64,000 bases of DNA, taken from the NCBI GenBank assembly GCA_965153355.1, contig OZ231126.1, positions 9,796,001 to 9,860,000 of the forward strand, read 5' to 3'. The position numbers and the translations under genes were made by a program. Of this stretch, positions 21,197-31,800 are shown one piece after another. Origin of the DNA: Flaccisagitta enflata. Lineage: Eukaryota; Chaetognatha; Sagittoidea; Aphragmophora. How positions within the stretch are numbered: the stretch's first letter is position 1; each line of letters opens with the position of its first letter. Under the pieces are notes generated by a model. The model ran no database searches. It was not told the origin of the DNA and saw nothing but the letters and a program-made list of their open reading frames with translations.

Positions 21197-24100
21197 TTAG
21201 TCTCTCTTCCTCGACTTGCTCGGCCCTCCTCCTCCTCCTCCTCCTCCTCCGCTGGAAGATGCTCCTCTTTTGCCTCCTTGACTTTTGGCTTCGGCCAAGA
21301 ACTTGTCGAGTCCGAATGGATCGTCTTCAACGGCGTCGACGTCGCGTTCGAACTGCACCGGCCCGTCGCGTTTCGACGCGCGATCCGTGCCCGAGAATTC
21401 TTTGTCCGGAACAAAACGATTCGTCTTCATGATCGTCTCCAAATCATCGCCGTACGCGTCTTTGTCCTAGGAGGAGAGAGGAGAGTTTACAGGGTGAGGG
21501 AAGGGGAAGGGGGGGGGGGGAAGTGGTGAAAGGATGATAAAGCGAACAAATACAGTTGATGCCCCGCTCTAACGGACCCGCCACTAACGGAATTCGACTT
21601 ATAATGGATGCAAATTCATAGTCCCATCATTTTTTTTCTATATTGGCTTTAAAAAAATTTCGCATATAACAGATAAAAATTGTTAGTTCCTTGAAATCCG
21701 TTAGAGGAGGATTCCACTGAAGACAAAAGGAGAAGCAAAAATATTCAGGGAAAATGTGATCCGACAGCCGTGCCTCGTTTCGACTTACGGTTCCTTTAGA
21801 GGGTCTGTAGATATTGTTAGCGAGACTGTTAGCGGCCCTCCAGGGTTTGTCATAAACGTTGTAAGTGTCGTCCTCGGCGCCGAAGCCTTGATCCAACCCT
21901 TTGGACTGATTGAATAACCTAAAAACAAAGGGCAAAGAGAACATAAGAAAGAAGTTCGATTTTGGAGAAAATTACAAACAATCGCGATTAAGGGAGGGGG
22001 GGGAGGTAAGAAGGTTAAACAAGTATAAGAAAACAGCTACTAAGATGTAAGTTTCATACAAAACAGCAAAGATTTCTTTCAGTATGTCGGGATAGCAACG
22101 GTGGTCAATACAACTACATTGGATGACAAAACGATCAAGACACGAAAATTCGATGTCATGAATCTGACCTTGAGTCGAATTGGGTGTCTCCTCCGCTGGT
22201 GGAGGCCGATGGCATCCCGAGGGCGATTTTCTCGCTGATGTCTCTTTCTTTGTCTCGACTGAGTTTGTTGCGTTTATCCGGAGCCGCGCGAGCCAAATTC
22301 CGCTCACGAGCGCGATCCTTGTGTCGCTCGTATCGCAAAGCGTCACGATCTTCGGCACCGCCTGTTAGTGGATAGCGTTAAGTCGTTGAGTCTGTTGGAA
22401 ATTCCAACTTGGAATTGTAGTATCCAACGTGTAGGATTCCAACAGCGATCGTGTCCTCTTTATCACAATCCAATGAGCATTACGAATCAATATGATCGAT
22501 CCAGCGAAACGGAAATTCGGCTGAACACCAGGGCTGTAAATTGATCCCCATTGGCGGCAATTATGAGCATTAGTAAGGTATTTCAAGATAATACTTCCGA
22601 ATTTAGCAACGTCAGAGTAAGCAAGTTGCTGGTCATTTTGTTTTCAAATGCAGAAACCTTGTCAGAGCCGGTGTAAAGTTGCGTACTGCTATATGCAAAT
22701 TAGAATTAGTGAAGGATATGAAAACCGTAGTAATTTTTTTTCTTGTACATGGACGCATGGGCTCACTCGACATATGATCCCGCATACTTATGAATATGAT
22801 GACGGCACGCTTATTCAATGTTTGGGTACAAACCGTCTTTATCGGTTGCTGCGGCTGCGGCGGTTCCTGTTGAGGTAGCGGTTGCTGCGGCGGCTGGGCG
22901 ATGGATTCCAGCTCGCTCTTCTCTCGCCTTTTGAGCCAAATCTCGCAAATTTTGTTCCTTCTTCTCCTTTTCTTTTTGGGCCAATTTCTTCTCGATTTGA
23001 GACCTCATCTCGACAGCTTCTCGCGCTTTTCGATCGGCGATGTAAAGCGCCTCCGCCAATTTGGCAAAGTTCTCGTTGATATGCACCTGGGATCAAGTAA
23101 GGGGATTCGATTGAAACATCCGTCTGGTGCGCGCGATCGCACGATCACCGTAAACGAGAGAATGTCCATCCGTCCAACGGCCAACAAGTAGTCGAGTGCA
23201 ACTAACGTACAAACTAACGGAGATAACTACGGACATGGCGCACTAACCGCTATTTGCCACCTAACTGTAGTCATCCTCTGCCATCAGCTTCCCACCTGTT
23301 GTAATCCTCTGCCAACTGCTGCCCACCTGATGTAAACCTCTGCCATCTGCTGCCCACCTGTTATAATCCTCTGCCATCTGCTGCTCACCTGTTGTAAACC
23401 TCTGCCATCTGCTGCTTACCTAATGTATACCTCTGCCAGCTGCTCCCCACATGTTGTAATCCTCTGCCTTCTGCTGCCCACCTATTGTTAACCTCTGCCA
23501 TATGCTGCCCACCTAATGTAAACCTCTGCCATCTGCTGCCCACATATTTTAAACTTCTGCCATCTGCTGCCCACCTGTTGTAAACCTCTGCCATCTGCTG
23601 CCAGTCTTTTGTCCAGAGGAATGGTGTATCCTCTCGCGTTCTTCCAGTTGGAAATGCAGGGTGGAATCTTCCATTCTTGTTGTTCTTTCGCCGTCACTTT
23701 TCTGTGGAGAGAAAAATCAGCCCCCAAAACCCCGATCATGCGGCGTGGGCCCGACATAGGTTAAATTCACAAATATATGGGCAATAATTTTCAACAGTGA
23801 CAAGCTAAAAGTATGTCATGCATTTCACATTTCAGCTCAGAATACGAGACTTGGCCTTTCATTTGCCATTCTCTGACTAAAATGCCCATAAGCGTATTTG
23901 TGAATTTAACCAACCATATCAAAGCCCAAACGTCAAAGAGATTAGTCCCTCACCTGCTTGGCGAATGCATGACGGGTGCGGGGGGACTCGGGGGGCCGCG
24001 GGGAATCTTCTTGTTCGTCTTGAATTTGGGGGGCTCCATGGGATCGACTTGCGCCTCGACCATCCGAATGATACGCTGCTTGGCGCCACTGTTGAATGCC

Positions 24101-26102
24101 GCTCCCTTCGGAAAATGAATGAATGAATAAATGAACACATGAATGAATGAACAAATGAATGAATATATGAATGAATGAATGAACAGGAGATCCGATGCTT
24201 GGTCTCATTATTAAAAACCGCTTCCTAAAGAGGATGATTAACTTAACAAGTGAATGAATGAAGGTTTGAAAAGGAGATCCGCACTTTTGGATGAAGAAGT
24301 AGATGAAATGCACAAATAAAATTTTGACTATCGAATCAATGCTCAAAAGATTCATAAACGATCACACAGTTGCACGAATGCAAGAACGTGCAACAGCACG
24401 AAGGCCTGACCTGTTGCGAAGGCGTGTAGCGAATGTATTGAGCTGGCGCTTGTTTCTCGGCGCAACGGACGGGCATCGCGGCGCTGATCTTTCCCTGAAC
24501 CAATTTTTCCAGCGCAGCACGAGTTCGCTCAGTGTTATCCTCGATCTGGAAGTGAGGGATGGCAACCATAATTAGAGAATAGATTAACACAAATGTCATT
24601 ATAAAGAAATAAAGAGAGAAAGAAAGAAAGAAAGAGAAAAAGAAAAAGGCAGAAAGAAAGGCAGACAGAAAGAAAGCAAGTAAGCAAACAAGCAAGCAAG
24701 AAAGCAGATTGGAAGAAAGAAGAAAGAAAGACTGAAAAAAGTATAGAGGGTGAGAGACAAATAAGAAGGACAAATCAGGACGATGTCACCTCTTCTTCGT
24801 CAGGCTTTTGAAGTTCCTCGTTATCTTCATCCATGACTTCTTTGGGTAGAAGATCTTCGAACTTGGAAAAGACGACGCGATCTTTGCCGTGACCTTGACG
24901 AGCGATCGCGTCGTACTTCACTTTACCTTCCGCGTCAACCTAAAATATTAAGGGAACGATGCAATATGCAAACTAGGTTTTAGTCGTAATCTTTAAGAGC
25001 GATCGCGTCGTACTTCACTTTACCTTCCGCGTCAACCAGAAGTGTTTGGTAAACATGGTTACAACGCAATATACAAAGGAGGTCTATGACATGATGCCTA
25101 AGGGTGATCGCGTTGTGCTATGACTCCTTCGTGAATTCCTGCAATACGCACATTGAATCAGTATCAACCATCCCATCAAGGTACTCCAATGATAGTTATA
25201 GACTTGTGATAAACGATGTTTTAAGTTTAAGAGCTGTCGAGACTACGCTCTCAAAAAGAACTCTGAGTCTCACTTGCAGTGCCAAGGCGTTGGACTTTTC
25301 TTTCTTCTCATTTCTCTCTCCCATGCCGAGAGGATATTGTGCGGCGTGGATTTCCGGGAAAGCGCCTCCATCGCCGAAATCGGCCGGCGTCCGCGGAATC
25401 CATTTCCCGTTGGCTCGATTGCCGTAAGGAGGAGCCCGACCGGACATTAACAAGGCGGTACTGGCGCCTGGTATGGGTATTGGGGAGGGTGGTTTAAGTA
25501 ATATTAGTCAAATTGCCATTCTATCCAAGATATTTCAAGGGCCATCGGACATCAACAGCGCAGTACTGGCGCCTGGAATGGGTATTGGGGAAGGTGTTTT
25601 AAGTAATATTAGTCAAATTGCCATTCTATCCAAAATATTTCATAAAACACCAACAACGCAGTACTGGCGCCTGGTATGGGGATTGGGGAGGGTGTTTAAA
25701 ATATACTTGTATACGTAATAAGTCAAATTGCAATTCTTTTCAAAATATTTCAAGTGCCACCAGACATCATCAAAGCAGAGCTGGCGCATTTTATGGGGAA
25801 GAATTCCAATTAATCATCAATGCCAGTGAAAATCAACGGCAAGTGTACTGGCGAAATCATTGTTCCAAATAAGAGACTGGCCCCTTGGACTGTGAGCACT
25901 TCCAGGCACATCGGCCTGGGGTTATTAAAGTTGAGAACGCGCTTCCACCCCATCTTGCATCTCCCATCCTTCTCCTGAGTCCTGACCCTATAATAACCAC
26001 AGTACCTGAGGCGGCGGCTGCCTTGGCGTGTTTTGCGCGATCATGCTCGTCTCTGTCGAATGTTTTTTGCGACGGCGCCGGCAGCACGCTGCTCAGCGAC
26101 AT
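21197..26102 (-). CDS. SNW1: SNW1/SKIP splicing and transcription co-regulator homologue (10 exons)
   Basis: Exons: 26102-26006, 25467-25274, 24939-24790, 24545-24411, 24105-23954, 23701-23575, 23086-22834, 22361-22169, 21918-21789 and 21466-21197. They total 1,701 bases and encode 566 residues with every junction in phase. The protein has the signature FGDGGAFPEIHAAQYPLGM, the block AAFNSGAKQR and the SNW motif CISNWKN followed by YTIPLDKRLAADGRGLQ. A basic-acidic helix (AEALYIADRKAREAVEMR), SIYRPSK-like NNIYRPSK and the C-terminal NRFVPDKEFSG and DPFGLDKFL follow. SNW1 is a core component of the activated spliceosome and a nuclear-receptor and Notch co-regulator. A poly-Ala/Thr insert lies in exon 7 and a poly-Gly run near the C-terminus. 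Unusually, the edges of exons 2, 3 and 6 are tandemly copied into adjacent introns. Confidence 0.97.
23265..23610. repeat. 31-bp minisatellite copying the SNW1 exon 6 splice donor
   Basis: About ten units of a 31-bp repeat (on the minus strand gcagcagatggcagaggttt then acaacaggtgg) begin inside exon 6, where the unit encodes AADGRGLQQ, and continue through the intron. Most units keep a GT or near-GT donor. Confidence 0.85.
24110..24190. repeat. GAAT tetranucleotide repeat in SNW1 intron 4
   Basis: Degenerate (gaat)n directly beside the exon 5 acceptor. A longer tract of the same repeat occurs at 42465-42720 inside the retroelement. Confidence 0.85.
24900..25165. repeat. Tandem duplication of the 5' edge of SNW1 exon 3
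   Basis: Roughly 85-90 bp units beginning gcgatcgcgtcgtactt are repeated. The first unit is exon 3 itself. The second (about 24992-25040) copies the first 45 bases of the exon but reads CTG rather than CAG at the acceptor. A third is decayed. Confidence 0.75.
25446..25800. repeat. Tandem array copying the SNW1 exon 2 splice acceptor
   Basis: About four units of roughly 103 bp each contain ctggcgcctgg(t/a)atggg. On the minus strand this is the exon 2 acceptor with its first bases. The second and third units keep the CAG at the same place. Confidence 0.8.
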
Positions 26103-26900
26103 TTTTAGTTCTTTTATTTGTTTGTTCGTCTTTTTTCCTCGTCTGCTTTTTTGTTGTTTTTTTTCGTCGACCGATTGTAAATAAAAAGGGAATTTAAAAA
26201 GGATGATAATCGTAATTAATGAATGTCGCGAGAGGTGAAGTAATGGAAGAGGGGGAGAGAAACAAACCTCTTTCACTCAAGAGTGTAAAATCGAAACCGT
26301 TAGAAGAGGGCGGAGGGGTAGGGGGGAACGAAAATTGCTAGTTTTTTTTTTTAAGAAAAAACTTTGACCAGATCAGCAGAGAGTTAGTAGTAATGCCGAA
26401 TGTGAAAAAATAAGCCTTCGAACGCGACCGCACCAAAATCTCTCTAATGCGCGTGAGTTAGCCTTAAGCCTACAACTAAGGGAAGACTCGGAGAGGAAGA
26501 GGAACAGAGGACAATGCAATGACCGAGGTAGAACGAACAAACAATCGAACGAACGAACGAACGAACGAACGAACGAACGAGTGAAGAGGTAAAGGTGGGA
26601 AGGGGTGGAAAATCAAACATTACGTCGAAAATGCCAAGTTTTCGAGTGCTCGCGACGAAAGGGGGGGAGTTGGGACGATGCGGGAATAATAAGAAATATC
26701 AAAGTTACACAACGCGGGTTCATAAAAATCTGAACAGTATCTGGGTCCGCGACGGAAGGGGGTTAAAGATCACCAATTCTGTAAGATCGCTATGACCAAA
26801 AGATTGCTAACCCTGTAAGTTCGCCAAAACTATAAGTCTTTACATTTAGAGCCTCCATACAAAGTTTCATACAAATCCGTTGAAAAATGACAAAGTTATG
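26103..26900. other. SNW1 upstream region and satellite fragment
   Basis: The SNW1 promoter should lie in the left part. There is an (acga)n tract at about 26533-26580. From about 26850 to 26900 the sequence matches the satellite of 50.8-51.8 kb (ccatttagagcctccatac, gttgaaaaatgacaaag) and is cut by the left end of the retroelement. No gene is seen. Confidence 0.6.
26897..26900. other. Target-site duplication, left copy (TATG)
   Basis: TATG precedes the 5' LTR, and the same four bases follow the 3' LTR at 50803-50806. Joining the flanks gives caaagttatgcacgtttttc, which is present intact in neighbouring satellite units near 51406-51420. Confidence 0.85.
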
Positions 26901-27470
26901 TGAGGTTTTTGGGGACTGCCTACTATGGTATTTCTATGGAAGCTTGGAAGCAACCCACTACCCCCAAAAACTCTCCCCATTGTGCCCTGCATATTTGAAT
27001 GTACTAAATTCCTTTCCCCCTCATTTTGCCCCTTTGTGTGACTCTGTGCCTTGTAGGACTGTGTATTCAATGCCCCTTATCATTGTTGTGACCCGTTGCC
27101 TTACTGTTACATATTCCTGCTTCACATTCCTGTTATATACTCTGAACAGAGATCGCCTTTTTTGCCCTAGAACCTCACCCCAAAATGTATTCCCATTTTG
27201 TTTGTCCTCCACTGATAATATGTCTTCCTCTTCCTCACTCTCTCTGCCCAACTCCTATATAACCGGTCCCTCACCCAAGCTCAATGTTCTTTTTCTGTAC
27301 TACAATTGCTGTTACGCTTTTTGCTGAATGTTTCTATACTTCAACAAATTAAAACGTGTCTCCGCAATTACTTTGTCCTAAGAAAGGGAACCACCGCAAA
27401 CTAACATCCAGTGTAATTCAGTCACACCATAGTCTGTGTCATTTAGCTACGTTTAGCGACACAAACTTTA
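26901..27470 (+). repeat. 5' LTR
   Basis: 570 bp, starting tgaggttttt and ending acaaacttta, the same length as and by eye identical to 50233-50802. The right terminus is TTTA rather than the usual CA. A TATATAA box lies at 27256-27262. Confidence 0.92.
27256..27262 (+). promoter_or_regulatory. LTR TATA box
   Basis: TATATAA about 355 bp into the LTR, followed by cggtccctcaccc. It is the likely core promoter for genomic RNA. The equivalent in the 3' LTR is 50588-50594. Confidence 0.6.
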
Positions 27471-28845
27471 GGTGGTGTCACCGTCGTGATATCGTAACTT
27501 CGCCTCCGAAACATTTTAAAATTTTTAAATTTGGGGGGATAATAGAACCAAGTGTTCAAACCTCCAAGTTTAACGCAAAATATACGATAAATTTAAAATC
27601 TTAAAATCTCAAACCTTCGCCAAAAATCCACTCGAATTCAACGCTAACGTCCTAAATCGTTTTGTACAATACGCATTTCCCTGACAATTTTTGCCTATTC
27701 TTTATCGAATCACCTATCATCATTTCAACCGAATCATCTTCGTTTCAATCGAATTATCATCCTTTCAATCGAATTATCATCATTTCAACCGAATCATCTT
27801 CGTTTCGATCGAATTATCATCATTTCAATCGAATTATCTTCATTTCTACCAAATTATCTTCATTTCAATCGAATTACCTGTATTTCCAATTGAATTGTCC
27901 ATTCTTTGCCAAATCATCTGTACCATCGGTAAAGTCGCATGATCCGTAGTCATCACATCTAAATCGTCTCACAATCATCTGTGACTATAGCCCTTGAACT
28001 TATCTGCAACCACCTCTGACTGTATCCGTAATACGCCTTTATTTCTCGCACATTCGCTGCATAATCCCGTATTTCCAACAAAATTTACCTCATCTCTTGA
28101 AATTTTCCGTGACTTCACCCGCGCAAAATCGCCCCAAACCGTACGAAATCAAACAATTCTTTCTTCACTTTTGTCAAACTATCTTTCGCTAATCCGTTTC
28201 TACCTCTCTTCACTCTCTTTGTCGCTTCCTCTCTTCAACCATTCAACCACCAATTTCGCGCTATCGAGTTTAATCAACGAATTAACATCAATCGAATGCA
28301 TCAGAGACAGCAAGGAGGAGGAGTAGGTAAAAACAGATAAGTGGTGCAAAGTCGTCGCTCGTCGCCGCCCGTCGGGGTCGTTCTCCGTGGACAACGCCGT
28401 CGAATCGTCGAGAAACGCCGCCGCTCAATCAGAAACTCCGTCGCACTTCTCAAAGACACCGCCGTTCTTCGAGAAATTTCGCCGTCGTTCACCTCGGTGG
28501 TCGCCGTCGTTCGTCACGATAGTCGCCGTCGTTCGTCACAGTGGTCGCCGTCGTTCGCCGCAGTGGTCGCCGATAGCTGCCGTCGTTCTTCAACATCGAC
28601 GAACGAACTTTTGCCGCCGCCCACCCGTCCGCAACGAACTTTGCTCAGCGCTTCGCTCTAAACCGCCACCAGCGAAGCCGCCAACAACGAACGAAGATGG
28701 AGTCTGTAAGGTAGTGTTAAACCGAAAGAAGAAACCGATTATTGCCGCAGATTCATTCTGTCGCTGTTCCGTTCATATTTATTCAATCTTGCCATTGCTT
28801 AACATATGATTCTCCCCTCCAACGTGGGTTTGCTTTTAAGCTCTA
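27471..28845 (+). other. Retroelement leader with two minisatellites
   Basis: About 1.4 kb of untranslated leader. A 20-bp unit, tttcaatcgaattatcatca, occurs about nine times at 27720-27905. A 22-bp unit, gtggtcgccgtcgttcgtca, occurs four to five times at 28480-28590 in a GC-rich patch. Several short upstream ATGs precede the gag-pol start, so leader translation or shunting may matter. Packaging signals are expected here but cannot be identified by eye. Confidence 0.65.
27473..27488 (+). other. Probable primer binding site
   Basis: TGGTGTCACCGTCGTG starts two bases after the 5' LTR. TGG is complementary to the tRNA CCA end, and the next bases are compatible with an acceptor plus T-stem strand. 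The first eight bases would match a tRNA ending TGACACCA; the tRNA identity is not established. Confidence 0.6.
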
Positions 28846-31800
28846 ATGGAAGGGGATCCGTGGGATGGGATAAATAAGTTCCTATTAGCAGAAAGGAAAG
28901 AAATAGTAGAGAAGTTTGGTTTTTATTACGACAGGAGATATTGGTTTCTGGTCAAGCCCAGTACCATCAGATCAGGGTCCTTTTTTCCTCTGGGGGGATA
29001 TCGAAGTTTAGGACTGAAGAGCCGATTTGTCGCTCCGGGTGAGACAAAACTCGACAAAAAACCCTTTGATGAGCTTAAAAATTTCAGAAGTAGCCAAATT
29101 TTTGAAATAGCCTCAAAACCGCGTGACAGTTTGAACGGTCCCAACGTTCTTTACTGGGTATATGGTTTTTTTTCTTTTGTCCCAATTTTACGGCCATGCA
29201 AAATCTGTTTGAGGAGAAATGAAAGGAACTGTGATTGCGATACTTTGTTGGTCGCATTCATTGAAGAGTTTCAAGAAGTGGTAAGGCAGAAACAAAAAAA
29301 TATCCATGAGCCATTCACCTATGATTTGAGAAGAAATTTCAACCTTAGGGTAGCTGAGGGCTATGATAAGGAGATACTCCCGGGGCCAGAAAGGCTCACA
29401 GATTATTACTTAGAAGGGCCCCTCATCTTGTCAGACAATATTGCTACCAAAGACGGAAAGCTGATTCCCGCCAAACCGCAAAGCAGAGGAGTGATAGAGG
29501 CATTAAAATCAGTTTTCTCTCACAAAAATGCCCCTGACAGCTCATTCTCTCTGCCCGCAGATTCTTTTGACCGTAATCCAAACGCAAGCCTGTCTGTCAC
29601 ATTGACTAACGACTCCCTCAATGAATCCTCGTTAGCCACTGATTCTCACACCCCTCGCAAAAGCCTTTGTGACGAGATTCACGTGGCAAGTCCTCACCAC
29701 CCCGCAGGCAAACCCTTCACCCCTGACTTATCATCGCCAGATCAGTCAACCCTCACAGCCGATGATATCACAGTAGTCCAACTCCACTCAGACCCCACAC
29801 CCACTCCAGACCTAACCACCCAAACCTCTGATCCTCAATCAAACGAAGATCCTAACCTTCCCGTGAGCGATCCAGTTGAGCCGATCGATAATCCGTTCAA
29901 ATTGACCGGCCTGTCTGCCGACCCTCTGCCTGGTGTTTCAGATCTCGATCCTTCTGTTGATCCGCCCGAGAGTATAAGCACGATGTCCACCATTACCGAG
30001 AGCGTAGACACTGAGACGGGGCAGAAAGGGGAGAAAGAGGTTTGTTATCCAGCAGCGTATTTAGCCTTTTGCTTCTTCTGTAGCGAAGAGCGTATGTTTA
30101 AGTTGGGGCACTGTCCGAAGATGGGATGCGGGATGCCATTTCGCATGGTGCCAAGTCTAAAAACAGATGCAATTCTTGACATAGAACGCTATTCACCCCC
30201 CTTTCCTGCCCGCATGCTGAGTGAGAGTAATGATGAGAGAGAAAAATACGTCTGTCAGGCCCTCTTCAATTCCGATGAACTCAAATTTGAGAACGGATTG
30301 TACGTAGTAGGGAAGAATGCGAGTGACCCGCTCTTGATCAACGCTGCCCGAGTGTTAAGGAACAGGGGCAAGCCGGGTAACTTGGACTCATTTGATGTCA
30401 GTGGGTTAAGCTCAGATGATGTTGTAACGAAGGAAAAAACAAAATTTGTCATTCACAGCTTACAACATAACTTCAACAGACAAAGACTTAAAGAGTATGA
30501 CTCATACTTCAACCTAGACATCAAAATCCTCAACATGATTTGGAACAAAGGGTTCACAGAACTCGGGCCAGTGGGTGAACATGACCTGCCCAGGGGTGTG
30601 TATCTGAGTGAATTTAGGAACCAGGTGGAAAAGGAGCTCACCAAAGGACGAGAAGTCTTTACCAAAATTTTTGATACGGAAAAGTATGATCATGGGTTGG
30701 GCTTCAGATATTGTGCGCACAAGAATGAATTTTCTACCTTTGGGGAAGCCGGTTGGGAAGTAGTTGACAAAACAAAATTGTGGGACCAAAAAACAATCCC
30801 TTTCCTGAGATCATTCAACTGCGGCCCTCGAAGGCTTTATCTGAAACTGATTCTTGACAAGTTCAAAGATCACACACCTGAAGAGCTTGATAACATGGGC
30901 CTCGAACCTCGCAATATCGAACTGATTAGGTTAGAGATCCAAAAAGCACAAGAGATTGACGACAAAAAACTCGAGTTCATGAGACTAAACAAACTGACGC
31001 GCGAACTGGCGCCTATTGACGGAAACCACAAGACGTACGAGCAGTACTTCGAGGCAATACTTAGTAAACACTTGAACAAAAAAATCCTGCCCCCCACTGC
31101 CTCTAAGGCCGACAAAGAGAAAATGCCTGGAGAAAGTGCATATGAGGATTTCATTGACCCCGAAGACATCCACGACCTGCTCAATTTCAGTTATGGTTTT
31201 AGTGCCCAGACAGATAAAACAAGAAAGGCAATACTAAAAAGGGGTACGACCAAACACCGAAACTTGCCATTGACTCGCGATGCTCCAGCAGAAGATCACT
31301 ATGACATGACCGCCCTCGAAAAAAAGGCGCATGAGACCCTCACAGAATACAATAGGAGTCGGGGGGTCGACATAGATAGCATAAGAGAGATACGCGAAAA
31401 AAGAGACCCTTATCGTGAGCCAAAGAACACCTATCTTAAAATCCTTAATGACCATGCCGAGGCTGACCGAAAATCTAACCCCAAGCATTCAACCCCAATA
31501 AGAAAAACGGTCTCGATCGGAAAGCATGGCGATGACGATGACGGTGATGACGATGATAGCGATGACGATGACGATAAGAGATCTAATAAGGAAGATGGCA
31601 AATCTGACGATAGGGATAAGAAAACCCCAGATGACCGAGCAAAATTTGACAATGACTTGAACGACACAGTTAATCCCTTTTTCGCTCCCAAAGAGAGACC
31701 CACCTCTAGTAAGGGGCTGGATAGTAGTCGCGGAGAGACCGTTGGTGACCGCTTATTGAGACTGTCCGGTTCGACCGTTGAACAAACCAAACCTAAAGAA

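Noticed and set aside
26887-27327. A 146-codon open frame repeated at 50189-50659
   Set aside because: It lies within the LTR in both places and has no protein features.
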